A DNA stretch of 64,000 nt from Chlorocebus sabaeus (Eukaryota; Chordata; Mammalia; Primates; Cercopithecidae), in contig NC_132925.1 in the NCBI RefSeq assembly GCF_047675955.1, forward strand, positions 77,567,622 to 77,631,621, read 5' to 3'. A model generated the notes under the pieces. The model was not told the DNA's origin, did no database searches, and saw only the letters and a list, made by a program, of their open reading frames with translations. Shown piece by piece: positions 23,426 through 36,699 of this stretch. The translations under genes and the position numbers were made by a program. Every line of letters starts with the position of its first letter. Within the stretch, counting starts at the first letter, position 1.

Positions 23426-24116
23426 TTTTTCTGCTAGGTCAGTAAACACTGCAACATTCTGACGCTTGTACCCTAGATACTCTGTCCTGCATCTCCCAAG
23501 ATTGGGGACACTTTCCTAGGTAACCATAATACCAGTTTCATATCAAAGAAACTAAACATGAATTCAATACTATTATCTCATATATAGTCCATATTCAAAA
23601 TTTCTCCAGCTGTCTCCAAAAGATCCTTAATCACTGTGTCCCCTTCAGCCTCATGGTCATCAGCCTTTTTTTTCATGATGGCCATTTTGAAGAAGCCAGG
23701 CCGTTGGACTGGTGGAGTGTGCTAACTAAAATTGTAGACAAAATCTTATTGTAAACAGGTCCGAGTGTAATTAAATAAATTTATAATAAGACTTTAAGTA
23801 ATTTTAAAGCAAAGTCACATAACACAAGGATGACTTTCTCTGGAACAGCAGAACCCCGTGTAATTATCCTGACGTGGGGTGTAAGGAAGTCAGGCTAATT
23901 CATCTTATTCCTTGGGGCTGAGAGGTTTAAGGGACACGGTGGATCTAAATCTGTTTACAGACAAACCTATGAAAGTGTTGAGACCTTGACAAGTCTAAAT
24001 GAGTTATACAAATGCTCAACAGGTCCGATCTAGTCAGCTGGAAACATGTGCTTTCTCAGAGGTGTCCAGGCCCCTGTGGCCGTGTTCCCTGCCTTGATGG
24101 AGCTGATGGTCCAGGG

Positions 24117-24335
24117 CAGGGGTTCTCACCCTCAGCACCCATGACCTCTTGAGCCAGACAATGCCTTGCTCGTGGTGGCTGTCCTGTGCCCTGTGTAGCA
24201 GTATCCCTGGCCTCCACCTGCTAGATGCCAGTAGCCCTGCTCCCAGTCCTCAACTTGTGACAACCAAAAATGTCTCCAGGTATTGCCAAAGGTTGCTTGC
24301 GGGGGCCAATCACCTTCAGCTGAGAAGCTGCACTG
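24117..24335 (-). mobile_element. MER5A hAT-Charlie element
   Basis: 'caggggttctcaccctc' to 'cagctgagaagctgcactg', with 'gacaaccaaaaatgtctcc' inside. Same family and orientation as 5501-5720. Confidence 0.87.
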
Positions 24336-25418
24336 TAAGAGATGGAGGCTCACCAAAAAATCCCGCGTGCAGAGCCAATACTGCACTCCAGGAAAAGATG
24401 GAGGGAGATGAGGAAGAGGTGGCTCAGGCTTTGGCACCCAGGGAAGATGCCCTTGCGGAAGGTTCACGTAACTGAGAGCTGAGAGCTTATGGAGATGAAG
24501 GGGCTGGGAGCTGTAAAGGGACCTGGCATGAAGGTCTGAGTGGCTGGAGCAAGGCACGGAGAAGACAGGCAGGCAGGGCACAGGTGTAGCTGTAGTGAGA
24601 AGCCTTGGAGCCAGATTCGAGCTCTGGCCTTTCTCCCACGAGTCCTTGGACGCCCCTGGAAAGAACTGAGCCCCAGAATGATGCAATCAGGTTGATGCTT
24701 CACAAAGATCCCCTGAGCTTCGGCTGAGTGGAGAAGTCCCCAGAGAAGCCAAGTGTGGAGGAGGGGGCCTGTGAGGGAGGGGCTGCAATGGCCAATTGCT
24801 GGAAGACCAGGGAGGAATGGCCGGTTCTAGAGCTTACAGTTAGGAGGTAAAATGCAGAGGCCTGGTGATGTGCCGGGTAAGGAGGGCAGGGGAGAGGGAG
24901 AGGCAGTGAGGAGGACCTTCTGGTTTGGGTGCAGGAACCAGGTAAGAAGTAGGTGGGCGTGCTGGCAGAGACAGGCCAGGGGACCACAGCTTGGTTCTGA
25001 CCCACTGGCATCTTCCAAAGACCACCTACACACATGCCCTGTAGCCCACCAGGAGCCAGACTCCCGTATTTTCTACCCAAGAGCCCCAATCCCAAGGTAG
25101 CCCTGGGGAACAGGATGGCTTTCCTGCCAGAGACGCATGGCCCAGCTTTGAGGACCTGGCTGGTGGAGAAAAGTAGATTGGTTTTGACAGGAACCTTTTG
25201 TTCTTCAACTGCCAAAGGTGAGGTTCGCTTTGTGCGACAGAGACAGGAAGGAAGGAAGGAGGGAGGGAATAAATTAGTGAGGCATTCCCACTGCCCCGCA
25301 GAACCCCTGGGAGGCATCAGGCTGTCCGTTGCGCAAATGCCACCAGAGCAGGGACATCAAACAAAGAATCTGAAGGGAGGCTTCCACGGAGACGTGAGGG
25401 CGGAGTGACAGAACGTGG

Positions 25419-25432
25419 GCACTAGGTGGCGC
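25419..25432 (+). promoter_or_regulatory. CTCF-like motif in a GC-rich unique block
   Basis: GCACTAGGTGGCGC matches 13 of 14 positions of CCASYAGRKGGCRS. It is outside any repeat I recognise. Occupancy is an inference. Confidence 0.55.
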
Positions 25433-26065
25433 CAACCTACTGTTTTTAAATACTCCAGCTTCTAAGCGGCTTCATAGTTTTTCAAGACAGAACATGGAGG
25501 AGGCGGGGGAAAGATCAGGAAATAGCTACACCCCCAGTGTTCCAAATACTAATAACGAACCGAGATGTACATATTGGGAAACTTCTATATCCCATAATGA
25601 TGACCATGTCAGATTTCCTAACTTCTCTATCTTTTCTCACCTCCTACCATGTTCTTATTTATCTTCCTTATTCTGCAACCATTCATTCCCCTGCTCCAAA
25701 TAGCAATGAATGCTGTACAGGGAAGCATCCCTCTCTGGCAGTTACATCATACCCCCATAAATAATTCTGTCACCCACATACAGATGCAACCATTCTTCTT
25801 ATTTTTTGAAATTAAAATAGATGGGTTTTTCTGTGTGCATTAAGATGATTCATGTTAATATTTTTTAAAAAGGAACCCAAGTAGTACAAAAAAGTAAAAA
25901 GAAAGTTAAAAGAAAAAAATTCACCCCGAATCTCAGTGCCCAAAGAAAACGACTGTGAACATTCTGGGACTCCAACATGCAGTTATCGCTTTATATACAT
26001 GTGAAAGTACATACGCACAATTTGATGGAAATAGAATAGGATGTGGATGGCACTAGAATGGAATG

Positions 26066-26357
26066 TTTGGTTTTGAGGTGGTGTCTCACTCTGTCACCCA
26101 GGCCGGAGTGCAGTGGCTGGATCATGGCTCACTGCAGCTTCAACCTCACGAGCTCAAGTGATCCTCCCACCTCAGCCTCCTAAGTAGCTAGGACTACAGG
26201 TTCGTACCACCACACTTGGCTAATTTTAAATTTTTAAAATAGAGACAGGGTCTCACTATGTTGCCCATGCTGGTCTTGAACTTCTGGGCTCAAGTGATCC
26301 TCCTCCTTTGGCCTCCCAAAGTACTCGAATTACAGACATGAGCCACCATGCCTGGCC
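26066..26357 (-). repeat. Alu (AluJ-like)
   Basis: 'gaggtggtgtctcactctgt' start without a clear T tail, diverged arms, 'caccatgcctggccc' end. Confidence 0.92.
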
Positions 26358-26775
26358 CTAGAATTTTTTGTTGTTGTGTTTTACTCAACAACTCATGGAC
26401 ATATTTCCTCATCAATAAGTAGAGCTTAGTGTCATTGTCTTGAATGATGGTACAGAATCTCACTGTCTCAATGTATTAAAAAATTACTGAGTTAAACTCT
26501 CAAAGGAGGTAGATCTGGCCTCACTCTAACGGGATCACCCACCAGGAAGGGAATTCTGTAACTTAACGGCCTCCTAAGATCCATGCTTGTCCCTGATCAC
26601 ACATCAGAGGAGGACCATGAGGCCAGGGCTTTGCAGGCTGAGGAGCTATAGGAAGAGCAGTCTGATGAGAGGTGTCTTTTCTGCTCTCTACTCGCCATCC
26701 TGGGTAGTGGCTTTTTCTAGGTATACTGGGCCAAATTTGGAGGAGGCATTTGCCGAGTACTAGAAGGGCCTAGAA

Positions 26776-27101
26776 TAGAGGATGGCAAACTTTTTTCTGT
26801 AAAGTGCCAGAGAGTAAATATTTTCGGCTTTGCAGGTCACATGGTCTCTTGTAGCCACTACTGATTCTGCCTTTGAAGCACAAAGCAGCACAGGTAATAT
26901 GTAAACACGAATGAGTGTGGCTGTGCTCCAACAAAACTTTATCTATGGACACAAGTTCAACTTCATAGGATTTTCATGTGTTGCAAAATATTCTTTTGAT
27001 TTTTTTCCAACTATTTAAAAATATAGAAACCATTCTTAGCTCATGGCTACACAAAAGGTGGTGGGGAGTAAGTTTAGGCCTGTGGATCAGTGCTGATCCT
27101 G
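26776..27101 (+). mobile_element. MER1A hAT-Charlie element
   Basis: 'ggatggcaaacttttttctg', 'gagtgtggctgtgctccaac', 'ttccaactatttaaaaatat' and a 'gctgatcctgg' end: nearly full length. Confidence 0.88.
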
Positions 27102-27159
27102 GACTGAGACGGTAAGGAGAGGCCAAGCCCTTTTTTGAAACACAATTATCAGCTGCACT

Positions 27160-27420
27160 GTATTCTTGGCACTGAATTCTGTCCCTCAGCACAGGCTGAC
27201 AGGCCTGCTCCTTCACAGAGCTTAGATTCTTCCCAGCACTTACTAGTACGTGGAGTTGTATTATTGACTTCATTGGCGATCTGTAATTATCTATCTCCCC
27301 CACTAGATGGAAGCTCCACAAGGCTGGCGCCTTTTCTGTCTTGTCTGGTTAATTACCTTGCATCTAAGACAGTGCCTGGCACGTAGAGGGCTCTCAATCA
27401 ATATTTGCTGAATGAACAAA
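27160..27420 (+). repeat. L2 LINE 3' end
   Basis: 'ctcccccactagatggaagc', 'cagtgcctggcacgtagagg' and 'tcaatatttgctgaatgaac' are classic L2 3' sequence. Confidence 0.85.
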
Positions 27421-27586
27421 AAGTTGGTTGTACATGGAATAACATTCTTAGTCTTTCCCCTGGTCCATAGGTCCTGTGTGACATGATCCCCTTCCACATC
27501 GTCAACCTCATGGCTTGCCATCTTCCTCCTCATGGACTCATCTCTGGCCAGCCCCCACCCCAGTACTCTTAAAGATCTGGCTTCAA

Positions 27587-27893
27587 GGCTGGGCATGGTG
27601 GCTCACGCCTGTAATCCTAACATTTTGGGAGGCCACGATGGGTGCATCACTTGAGGCCAGGAGTTCGAGAGCAACCTGGATAACATGGCGAAACCCCGGC
27701 TCTACAAAAAGTAGAAAAATTAGCCAGGTCTGGTGGCGCACACCTATAGTCCCAGCTACTCAGGAGGCTAAGGTTGGAAGATCACCTTAACCCAGAAAGC
27801 GGAGGTTGCCGTGAGCTTTGATCATGCCACTGTGCTTCCAGCCTGGGTGACCGAGTAAGACCCTATCTCAAAAAAATTAAAAAAGGGAAAAGA
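27587..27893 (+). repeat. Alu (AluJ/S-like)
   Basis: 'ggctgggcatggtggctcac' start, both arms, A-rich tail. It is inserted beside an L2 end. Confidence 0.93.
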
Positions 27894-28514
27894 AAGAATT
27901 CCAGCTTCAACACCCTGCTTCCCCTTTGAGGTCAATGGGCCACCCGTGTCCTCCTGTACTCTCACTGCTTCCCTCCTCACGGGGCCCATCACCCTATGCC
28001 CTCACCACCTGCCTGCCTCTGTGTCCCTCTGACTGAGCTGCAAGCATCTCCCGGGCAGGGACCAAGCTCCTTATCATTGGTACCCTTGGCAGGGGCTCGC
28101 ATTTCTCTGACAGAATGAGGGACGCTGTTTTGAGTGTCCTCCAGTGAAGAGGATTCCATGTACAAAATCAGTGCCACACAATTCATTCCTGAGGTCACTG
28201 CCAGAAGCCTCAAATTGGTTGAGGATCTTGCCTCTGGTCTTTAACTCATGCCTTCTGCTAAGAAGAAAAGCATTCAGTCTACAGAGGGAACAAAAACCAA
28301 TGATGCTTGGCGGCTGGAGCAACAGTAGAACCAGACGCCCGTCGAAGAACTCAGGCAGGCGAGCAGGCGGACACCACTGTGCCTTGTGCTTCCAAAGTTC
28401 TGCGTGCTCTTTAAGTGATGGAAACCCTTCTTTCAAACAACACCTCCCTCCAAAGTCCAAATAGGAAATAGGCACACACAGCAAAAGAGAATTTTATAGA
28501 TCAGTTTGGAAGAG

Positions 28515-28690
28515 CTAGTATAATAGAAAGTGTGGGCTTTGGAGCCAGACCCGTACAAATCCTGTGCCCTCATCTGTAAAATAGGTGACTAGGGTCTAGC
28601 AATTCTCTTCCTCACAAGGTTGCGGTGAGGATTACGAGGGAATGCTGTGGGTAAACCCACAGTTGTGGGCCTCAGGTCTAATAGTGAGTA
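28515..28690 (+). repeat. MIR
   Basis: 'gtgggctttggagccagacc', 'ccctcatctgtaaaataggt' and 'gttgcggtgaggattacg' in MIR order, with a small internal deletion. Confidence 0.78.
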
Positions 28691-30816
28691 TATGGATACA
28701 CTGTATGTCCCACACAGTGTTAAAAAAAAAGGTATATGTTACATATAAATATAGGCTTGAAAATTAGGCCTGCATCCATACATGGCAGTGGTGAGCTAGA
28801 GCAGGAAAGCAACAATTTCCTTTAGAGGGGGGTGTGTACTCAATTTTTTTTTTTGCCATAGTCCCCAACACTCCCCATTGCCTCTGCCCAGCCCACTTCC
28901 CTGGCAGCTCTCTGGCCCGCAAGGCGAGGTGAGTTTTCTACTGGTCTGAAATGAACACCAGGAGCACTCTCGAGGGCACACCACAGATGCCCAATACTTG
29001 TACTTTTCTATCTCTTCTCAATGGTCCTTGTAAACTGCACCTAACAAAGGGAGTCTGACAGACCTCTTGATATGTCCTTTTGTACCACATTGAAGCCTTT
29101 TAATCATGAGGGAGGTACCACTCCCGGATCTCTAAACAAATATCCCCTGTGAGGCCTCCTGACACCAGCCTTTCCCCTCTCAGGGGTCTGATTATGTTCC
29201 CACTGGGGTCTGATTGTTTCTCACAGGCATCTACGTGCTGCTCGTCACCAGCTCTGAGAATTTCTGCCTTCACTCTGAACCACCTTTAATTATGATCCCA
29301 GGCTTCATTAAATAATCAAGAGGCTTCTAGCAGAGCACCCAAGGTCCTCTGATTCTAAATCAGTATCAAGGATATTTTCTCAGTGGTTCCACAAGTAAAT
29401 AGTAGGCTCTCCTCCCCCACTCTATCCTCTTCATTTGGGCCTTTAGATAACCTAATGTGATATGCTCTGTCTGAAAGTCAGCGTCATTTCCAAGTGCCTT
29501 AAACTATCTAGAGTTAAAGGTTCCTCCAGGGGCCTTCTCCCAGCACCTGCGCCCTTGGAGTTTCACACCCAAGGCAACTAGCCAAATATTGATCAGGAGT
29601 CAAAGAGACAGCACTACTCAAACAAAGCAATTCGGTGCAGATTCACTATTTCACAGTGCCTGTTAACACAGACGAAACTGCCGCTTCCTGGGTGGGAGGT
29701 GTTGCGACATCATATGCCACACAGAGGCGGTGTCAGAGGGAACAGCTTGGCTTAAGCCAGCAGAGGACCGTGGGGGAGATGCCTCTTCCTCGAGGACTGC
29801 CTGGCCCTGGCGGGGAGAAAGATCAGGAGGCATCTCCTCTTAAAAGCAGGAGGGAACCAGTTAGGTGGAACAGAGCCCAAGCCTTGCCTTAGACTGCTTC
29901 AATGCCTGTCATTTCTTTACCACCTTCAAATATGGAATCCTTTAGGGGAAATTTCCAGAGAAATGGCCTCCGGGAGTGATTCTGTTTTTGAAGGGCTGTA
30001 TCAAAGAGGTCTAGGTAAACACAGAATCCTCCTCGGCAGCCCTCACAGGACGTCAAACCTGGAATCTGGGTGCCTGGGGTGTTGCCTCCCCCATCCCTGC
30101 CGAAGAGCTCAAGACGGGCAAACCACATGGAGGAAGGAACTGGGAACGATGGAGTCAACGCAGGACTCCAGCTCCAGTGTGATGTGCATTTCCGTCTGAA
30201 TCGCTTCTAGCTAGAGCTGCGGCTGCCACGCCCATGCCCTGGGCCTGGCTCTGTGCATTCATCTGGGATCATCCCCCGCACACAATGCGTAACTGAATCC
30301 AAGAGCTGGGCTCCATTCTCCCCATGAAAGATGAGGACACCGGGCTTCAGAGACAGCAAGTTACTGGGCTGGGCCAAGGAACCAGAGAAGAGAATGGACA
30401 ACTGAAACCCAATCTGCCCGAATCTGAACCAGAGTTGGCAGGGGATTCCATGGAGCAGTCATGTATGTACTTGCCCCATACCCGTCCTATAACTGTTTTC
30501 CTATCTTCAAGATGCTAATAAAGATGTCAGGAGCATTACTCCAAGAGCTTAAAAGGGGAAAGCTGTCCCAGCAGGTAAAAAACTTCCTTCCCGTTTTAAC
30601 TTGAGTGTCCTTAGGAGATCTGGATAGAATTCACCGAAGTCTGTGAACTTAGGTAGCAAAAATGTCCACTTTTATTTTCACTAATCTCTAACTAAAATGT
30701 AGCATTTCCTTATTTTAAATGTTGGCAACAAACTACAGCAGTGTTACAAGACTTGTGTGATAATCACCAAAAGAAATCACAAAGCTATTCCTGTCAGATT
30801 ACAGTGATTACCAATA

Positions 30817-31218
30817 CAGGTGACCCTTGAACAACACAGGTTTGGACCGCATGGGTCAATTTGTAAGTGCATTTCCACCCCTGAGACAGGGCAACCAACT
30901 CCTCCTCTTCTTTCTCCTCCTCAGTCTACTCAACATGAAGAAGACAAGGATGAAGACCTTTGTGATGATCCACTCCCACTTAATGAACAGTAAACACATT
31001 TTCTCTTCCTTATAATATTCTTCATAACATTTTCTTTCCTCTAGCCTACTTTATTGTGAGAATATAGCATATAATACATATTACATACAAAATATGTGTT
31101 ACTCGACTGTGTATGTTACTGGTAAGGCTTTAGTATTAACTTTTTGGAGAGTTGAAATTTATACTGGATATTTGATTGTGGGGACACCCCAATCTCCACG
31201 GTGTTCAGGACTCAGTTG
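30817..31218 (+). mobile_element. Tigger-like DNA transposon with TA duplication
   Basis: Starts 'caggtgacccttgaacaac' and ends 'ggtgttcaggactcagttg', flanked by TA at 30815-30816 and 31219-31220. Its interior matches the element at 3856-4294 in the opposite orientation (both hold a 'gaatgaagacctttatgatg'-like stretch). Confidence 0.85.
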
Positions 31219-34200
31219 TATTTCAAAATTTCCTTCATGTTCATCATTATTTCAACATCATAATGATTTTTAGATCTGTGGCTGGATCTTATAATTTAAT
31301 ACCCTCATCAAGAAGCAGATAAATTAGTACAATTTTAAAGATACTTCGAAAATATCTGAGGATAACTGGCTTCCTCTGTAATCTATTATATTTTAAGCAT
31401 CTAAAACCATCAATATGAGAAGATAAGCTAAAGGAGTCCATGGCACCAAAATGGTTAAACCCATCCAGCACTAAGGAATATATAATGACATGCTTTTTAA
31501 GGAAAACGTTGTAGTAGTTCTGTATAAAGGTTTAATAAGGAACCCTGACCTAAACTTGGGGAGTTGCTTAGAGAACTTACTGAGCATAGTTTGAACTGAA
31601 ATCTGAACAATGAGTAGGTGTTTATAGAGGAAAGAGGAAAAAAGGAGGCTTGGGTATGTCAGAGAGAAAAAAAACCAGTGTGTACAAAGGCCCTGTGATG
31701 AGAAAACTGGGAAGGAAACGAGTGTGGCTGGTGAGCAGGGAATGAGGAGGATAGTGGCCCAAGACTAGGTCTCAAAGCTAGGAAGCACTGGAGCTGGGGT
31801 TCATCCCGGGGTGGATCTGGCTGCCAAGGTCAGAATTTGCTGGCTAGCCCACCACCTTCTTCTGATGTGGGACCCTGGTGCAGAGTTATCCCCAGATTCT
31901 CCTAAGTGCTAGGACAACTGCTTTCAAGTTTTAAATCCATGGTGTCTCCACTGATGCCACCTGTTACTTGTGGACTTTTCTTCTACACTATAATACAATG
32001 ACATCTCCCTTTCCATGAACAAGTCCTGAATTACAATTCAGTTTCTCAGCAAGCAAATGAGTATTAGATGCTCTGTGTTGCAATTACCATGGAAGAAAGC
32101 AAATTTGAAAACTTGTTCTTATCCTGTTGGCTGTCTGTGCTGTGCATGTAACAGAGCTACATGCTCAGAAAACAGAAACAGGCAGTATCTGGGAAAGCAG
32201 AGGCAGAAATTCAATTCTCCAGTTTAAGCATTGGTTTCGACTTCCTACATTATGTTCTCACTGACCTCTCATACTTCCTTGGATTCTTTTTTCTACATGA
32301 TATCCCTCTTCCTCTGAGAGCTAAAGGTCAAGGGAGGTGTCCATGTCCTGTGCAGGAAAAGCATTGTTCAGCACAGCGCTAAGGGAGGTGACAAAGTTCA
32401 GGATGATGCATCTTCCCAGCCTCACTTGATAACAGCTGCGTGCATCTTGGACGCTGGGTGAAGGCTGGATCCCATGTACCCTGGGGTCCTTCCCTCCCTT
32501 TCAACTTCATGATGCTGTGATTTCCTACTAAGAGAGCAAAGTGGACCTATCCCATTTTAACTAAGCACAGCATCCTTCCCACGTGGTGCTTCTGACCTTC
32601 CACCTTCTCCCCACGTCTTGCCCTAGCCCTAGTGAAGGGCTCCAACTGAGGGTCTGAACCACAGACCCGGCTGCGGAGCTAGGATGGTAAATGCCCGGGG
32701 TCCTTCCTTTATAACGATGTTTTTCTCCTGTTTCCCACTGCTGAGATAATCTTGTTGTCCCCTTTACTATGAATGGCTGGGTCACCTAAAATAGAGCTCT
32801 AAAATTAGCAGCGCAAGACTGGTATCCAAACACCATCCAAGATCTAAGATCCCATGAGCCGTTTTTATTAGTGATTCCAACAGCCATGTCAGGAAATCAA
32901 CTAGTGACCCATACAGATGGCTTTAGCTGGGATTTTATGGAAATAATTGATTCTAGATTATTATGCAAATGGTTAAGATGCCCTCATTTGTTTTCCATCT
33001 GAGCCTTAAAATAATTTCTCTTGGAAACAGGTAATCTGCTCGGCTTGGTACCTACTATGCTTAAAAGTAGTTTCCTGGCTCATGCACGCCATTCACCTGT
33101 TAACTCTGGATCTCCGCTACTTCCTGGCCACTTGCTACTCTTACTTGCTCTCTGTTCTGGCTGAGTGTGGGTGGAGTGGTAGGATGAATTCCAATGTTTG
33201 GATTCCAACCTCATTTCAATCCCCAGATGTGGTATCTGAACCAACTGGTCATTTGGTAAGGATGGCCCTATCTGGTATGGTTTCAGGGTCTCCCACACCT
33301 GGGTACTGCCCTCAGGTCAAGACTTGGTCAAAGGGACCCAAGAAGGAACCAGGGAGCCTGTCAGTTGCATGGAGAGACCAGGCTATGGGTAGGCACTGCC
33401 CGAGAGTGGGCCCAAGTGGAATCATCGATTCAGCACATGGCAGGGACTGAGCCACCTGAGTCTCTTGGCTGCCACTGGCAAATGGGTCCATACGCTCTGA
33501 AGAGCTTGGGCTTCGCAGCTGGTGGCTGAAAACCAAGTTTTAAACAGTCAGCACACTCCTCACCGAGAAGGCTCTTCTCTTCTGGCAAGCCTTTCCTGGT
33601 GCTAGCCTGGAAGCAAAGAATTGCATAGCTCTGTGCACTTGATAATACCTGACAGCATTTAGTCTCAGACATATAGGCAGTGCCTTCTCAGCACAGGCAG
33701 AGATTTGAAATGTGACAGCCAAGATACTCATTTTGGTCCAAGCCAGTGCTTAGGAATCACAAAACCAGTCAAGAGAGCTGCCCAGGAGTGAAACCAGCAA
33801 CCGTAACGACCACTGGCTGTGCTGAGAAGGAATAAGAAAAGCCTGACTCAAGAGGACACCACGCGGGGCTCCCACTTCTGGGTCTTAACAGTTGTTCTTT
33901 GATTTTCAGGCTTCAGGGGCAGGGAGATGAGACTGTTTCTTATGCCCTAGGAAAGCAAGGATTCTGTCCATATTCCTGGACAGATACCTGAGGAAAAACA
34001 GCTTCAACCAACCCGTGTTTGTTTGAGGAATAATGAGTAGGATGAATGGGGAAGATAAATAGTCTGTCTCCCAGCTAGATACCTCCTATGGCTCCAACGA
34101 GAGGCACACCAGTGTCTCACAGCCTCATGTTTCATAGGCTGTAAATGCTAGTTAGTGAAAAAGGGGAAGTGTGCTGCTCTGGGAGTAAGGAAGCTATTGG

Positions 34201-34811
34201 CCTTTATTAATTTCCAGATTGCTGTTCAGAAGCACCATGGTGCCCACACAAGTAAACCCCTTGTCAGAGATGATTTTTCTAGTGAGCAAAGAAAAGCAGA
34301 AGAAAGAGGAGGGTTGCTAAGTTGAAGATCAAACTCTGTCTACCTGCCTAGAGATGGAGAGGATTAAGTAATTAGGTAATATTTATAAAGTGTGAAAATG
34401 CTAGATGGCCCCTGGAGTCTGCTACCAATATCAGCTCAACCGCTCCCAAGCCATAACAGCCGATTCTGCCTGAGAACAGCCTGACACCAGTGCCTGACAC
34501 TTTAAGTGGCTCCATTCTCTGCTTTTAGGCTGTTCCTTGAGGCAGACAGAAAAGCCCTTGCTCCATGTTTTGTTGAAATGTATGCTTCCATCCAAGGCGG
34601 CTTTTGGTCAGAGTGAAAGGTGGCTTCCCCAATCCCAGGAGCCTCTCTGATTTCAGGAAGTAGCACTGGCATGGCATTCTGCTTCAGATGCCCGGCAATG
34701 CTCCCCAATAGGAGCACCCAGCCTGGGCTACATCATACATGTCCCAATTGTGCCAACTCTTTTGGTAAGAATTTTTTATTCCTGGCCACCTGGTATGTAT
34801 ACGTTAGCTTA

Positions 34812-34980
34812 ATCCATCCATGCATCCCTCCATCCATGGATCCATCTATCCATCCCTTCATCTTCCCATCTATCCATGGATCCATGCATTTATCCATGCA
34901 TCCATCCATCCTCCTATTCATCCATGGATTCACATTTCCATCCATCCACCCATCCACCCACCCAACAACATATCCAATCC
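34812..34980. repeat. TCCA/TCCATGGA simple repeat
   Basis: An imperfect 170-bp run of ATCC/TCCA tetranucleotides with several 'catggatccat' palindromes. Confidence 0.92.
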
Positions 34981-35676
34981 AGTATTTACTGAGGAGTCAA
35001 TAGTGATTATAATAAAAACAGAGAAAAGGAAAACAGTCTCAACCCACATGGAGCTTATGGGGTAGTGAGAGACCTGGATATTAGGGAAAAAAATCACATA
35101 TCACATAATCAGATGTAAAAATCCAACTGTGGTAAGTACTATAAGGGAAAGGTACTGGTGCCCTAAAACAAGTGGCTGGGTCAAGGCAGTCAGGAAACTT
35201 CCTTGGGGAAGGGACCCTTGAGCTGTGTTATGAAGGCTGAGGAGGGGTCAGTTAGGTACTGAGGTGGGACAAGGGCGTTCCAGGTAGAGGGAACAGAATG
35301 GCTGCTGGACTGAAGTGTAGGATGCCAAGGGAAGGAAAGTACAAGATGGGGCTGGGGAGGGGGACAGGACTTGGTGTGTGGACCACCTTAAGGATTATAT
35401 ATTTCATTAGAAAGGTTTCAACAAATTCAAACAGCCTGGCTTCACATTTCTAACAGGAAGAGGGCACGGCACCCTTATTCCAAAATTCTCCAATGATCAT
35501 GTCACATATAACAGGTTGTCCTGGGCATACAAAGAAGCTACTGCTGACCTACAGATAAGAAGATACAATTATTTGCAGAGTAATTTCCATGTCCAAGATC
35601 CCGCACTATCAGTCTCATTTAAAAGGCCACTGGCTGAGGAAGAGAGTGTGTGATTATTATATTTTATTACTATTAT

Positions 35677-35995
35677 TTTTTGAGACAGGGTCTCACTGTG
35701 TCACCCAGGTTGGAGTGCAGTGGCCATGATCATGGCTCACTACAGCCTCAAACCCCCTGGGCTCAAGTGATCTTTCTGCCTTAGCCTCTTAAGTAGCTTA
35801 GGGACTACAGGTGTGTGCTACCAAGCCCAGCTAAAAAAAAAAATTAAAAAAAAAAAATTTTTTTTTTGTTTTTTTTTGGTAGAGATGGGGTCTCACTGTT
35901 GCCCAAGCTGGTCAGGAACTGCTGGTCTCAAGTGATCCTCCCACCTTGGCCTCCCAAAGTGTTGGGATTACAAGCGTGAGCCACTGGGCTCTGCC
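35677..35995 (-). repeat. Alu (AluJ-like) with an expanded mid A/T region
   Basis: 'gagacagggtctcactgtgt' start and 'ccactgggctctgcc' end. The middle linker at 35834-35878 has become a run of A then T. Confidence 0.92.
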
Positions 35996-35999
35996 TTAC

Positions 36000-36210
36000 T
36001 ATCTCTATTTTAGAGGCAAGGAAATAGAAGCTTAGATATTAGCTTGAACAAGGTCACAAAGGAGTGAATGGTTTCTAGGATTTGAGTCTAGGTTTGCTTG
36101 AATCCCAAGTCTGTATTCTAACACTGACTTATCCTGTCTTATTATTTATTCATTCATTCACTTAGCAATGACTGTGCACCTACTACGTACCAGGTACTGT
36201 GTTAGGCCCT
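36000..36210 (-). repeat. MIR
   Basis: 'attttagaggcaaggaaata', 'acaaggtcacaaaggagtga' and a later 'gtaccaggtactgtgttagg'. Segment order is disturbed, so there may be two fragments. Confidence 0.65.
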
Positions 36211-36544
36211 TCTGATCCAAGGATGCACAAGATCTTTTGCCTATATGGCCCCACGGGGCAGATCAAGTGGGTGCAGGACTCTCAGGACTAACCCTGTGAC
36301 CAGTAACCTATGCGCTGAGCACCCAAGATAACCTGACAAAATAAATAAAAGCCAAGCAGATAAAGACTAAGCCCAGTGATTACTTTCAGGAAAGTAAGAG
36401 CAGCCGATTCCCACAAGTATGTTTAGTTTTAAAGCTCCTTCATTCAGGGAAGGAGTAATAAGCTGTTCAAGTCACCTGATGACATCCAGAACACAGAGGC
36501 ACCTCTTGCAGGTTCTTGTGGAAGATGGCGGTCCCTTGGACAAT

Positions 36545-36662
36545 GGAAAGAACACTGTGTGGACATAAGAGGATCTTGGTTCACATCTGAGGTCTACCAT
36601 TTACTGGCTGAGAGGCTTTGAATGATTTACTTACCCTCTCTGAACGTTAGACCCCTCACTTG
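36545..36662 (+). repeat. MIR fragment
   Basis: 'tctaccatttactggctgag' and 'cttaccctctctgaacgtta' follow MIR. Confidence 0.68.
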
Positions 36663-36699
36663 TTAAAGAGAAACAATACTACTCCATTTCTCTCTTTGC

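Noticed and set aside
23076..23462. Cys/Val- and His/Thr-rich frames on both strands
   Set aside because: Products of the CA-rich minisatellite; every frame is open there.
24132..25317. Two adjacent minus-strand frames of 184 and 205 codons
   Set aside because: The first overlaps a MER5A. Both are Pro/Ser/Leu-rich as expected for GC-rich non-coding DNA, with no domain or splice-compatible link to PTPRG seen.
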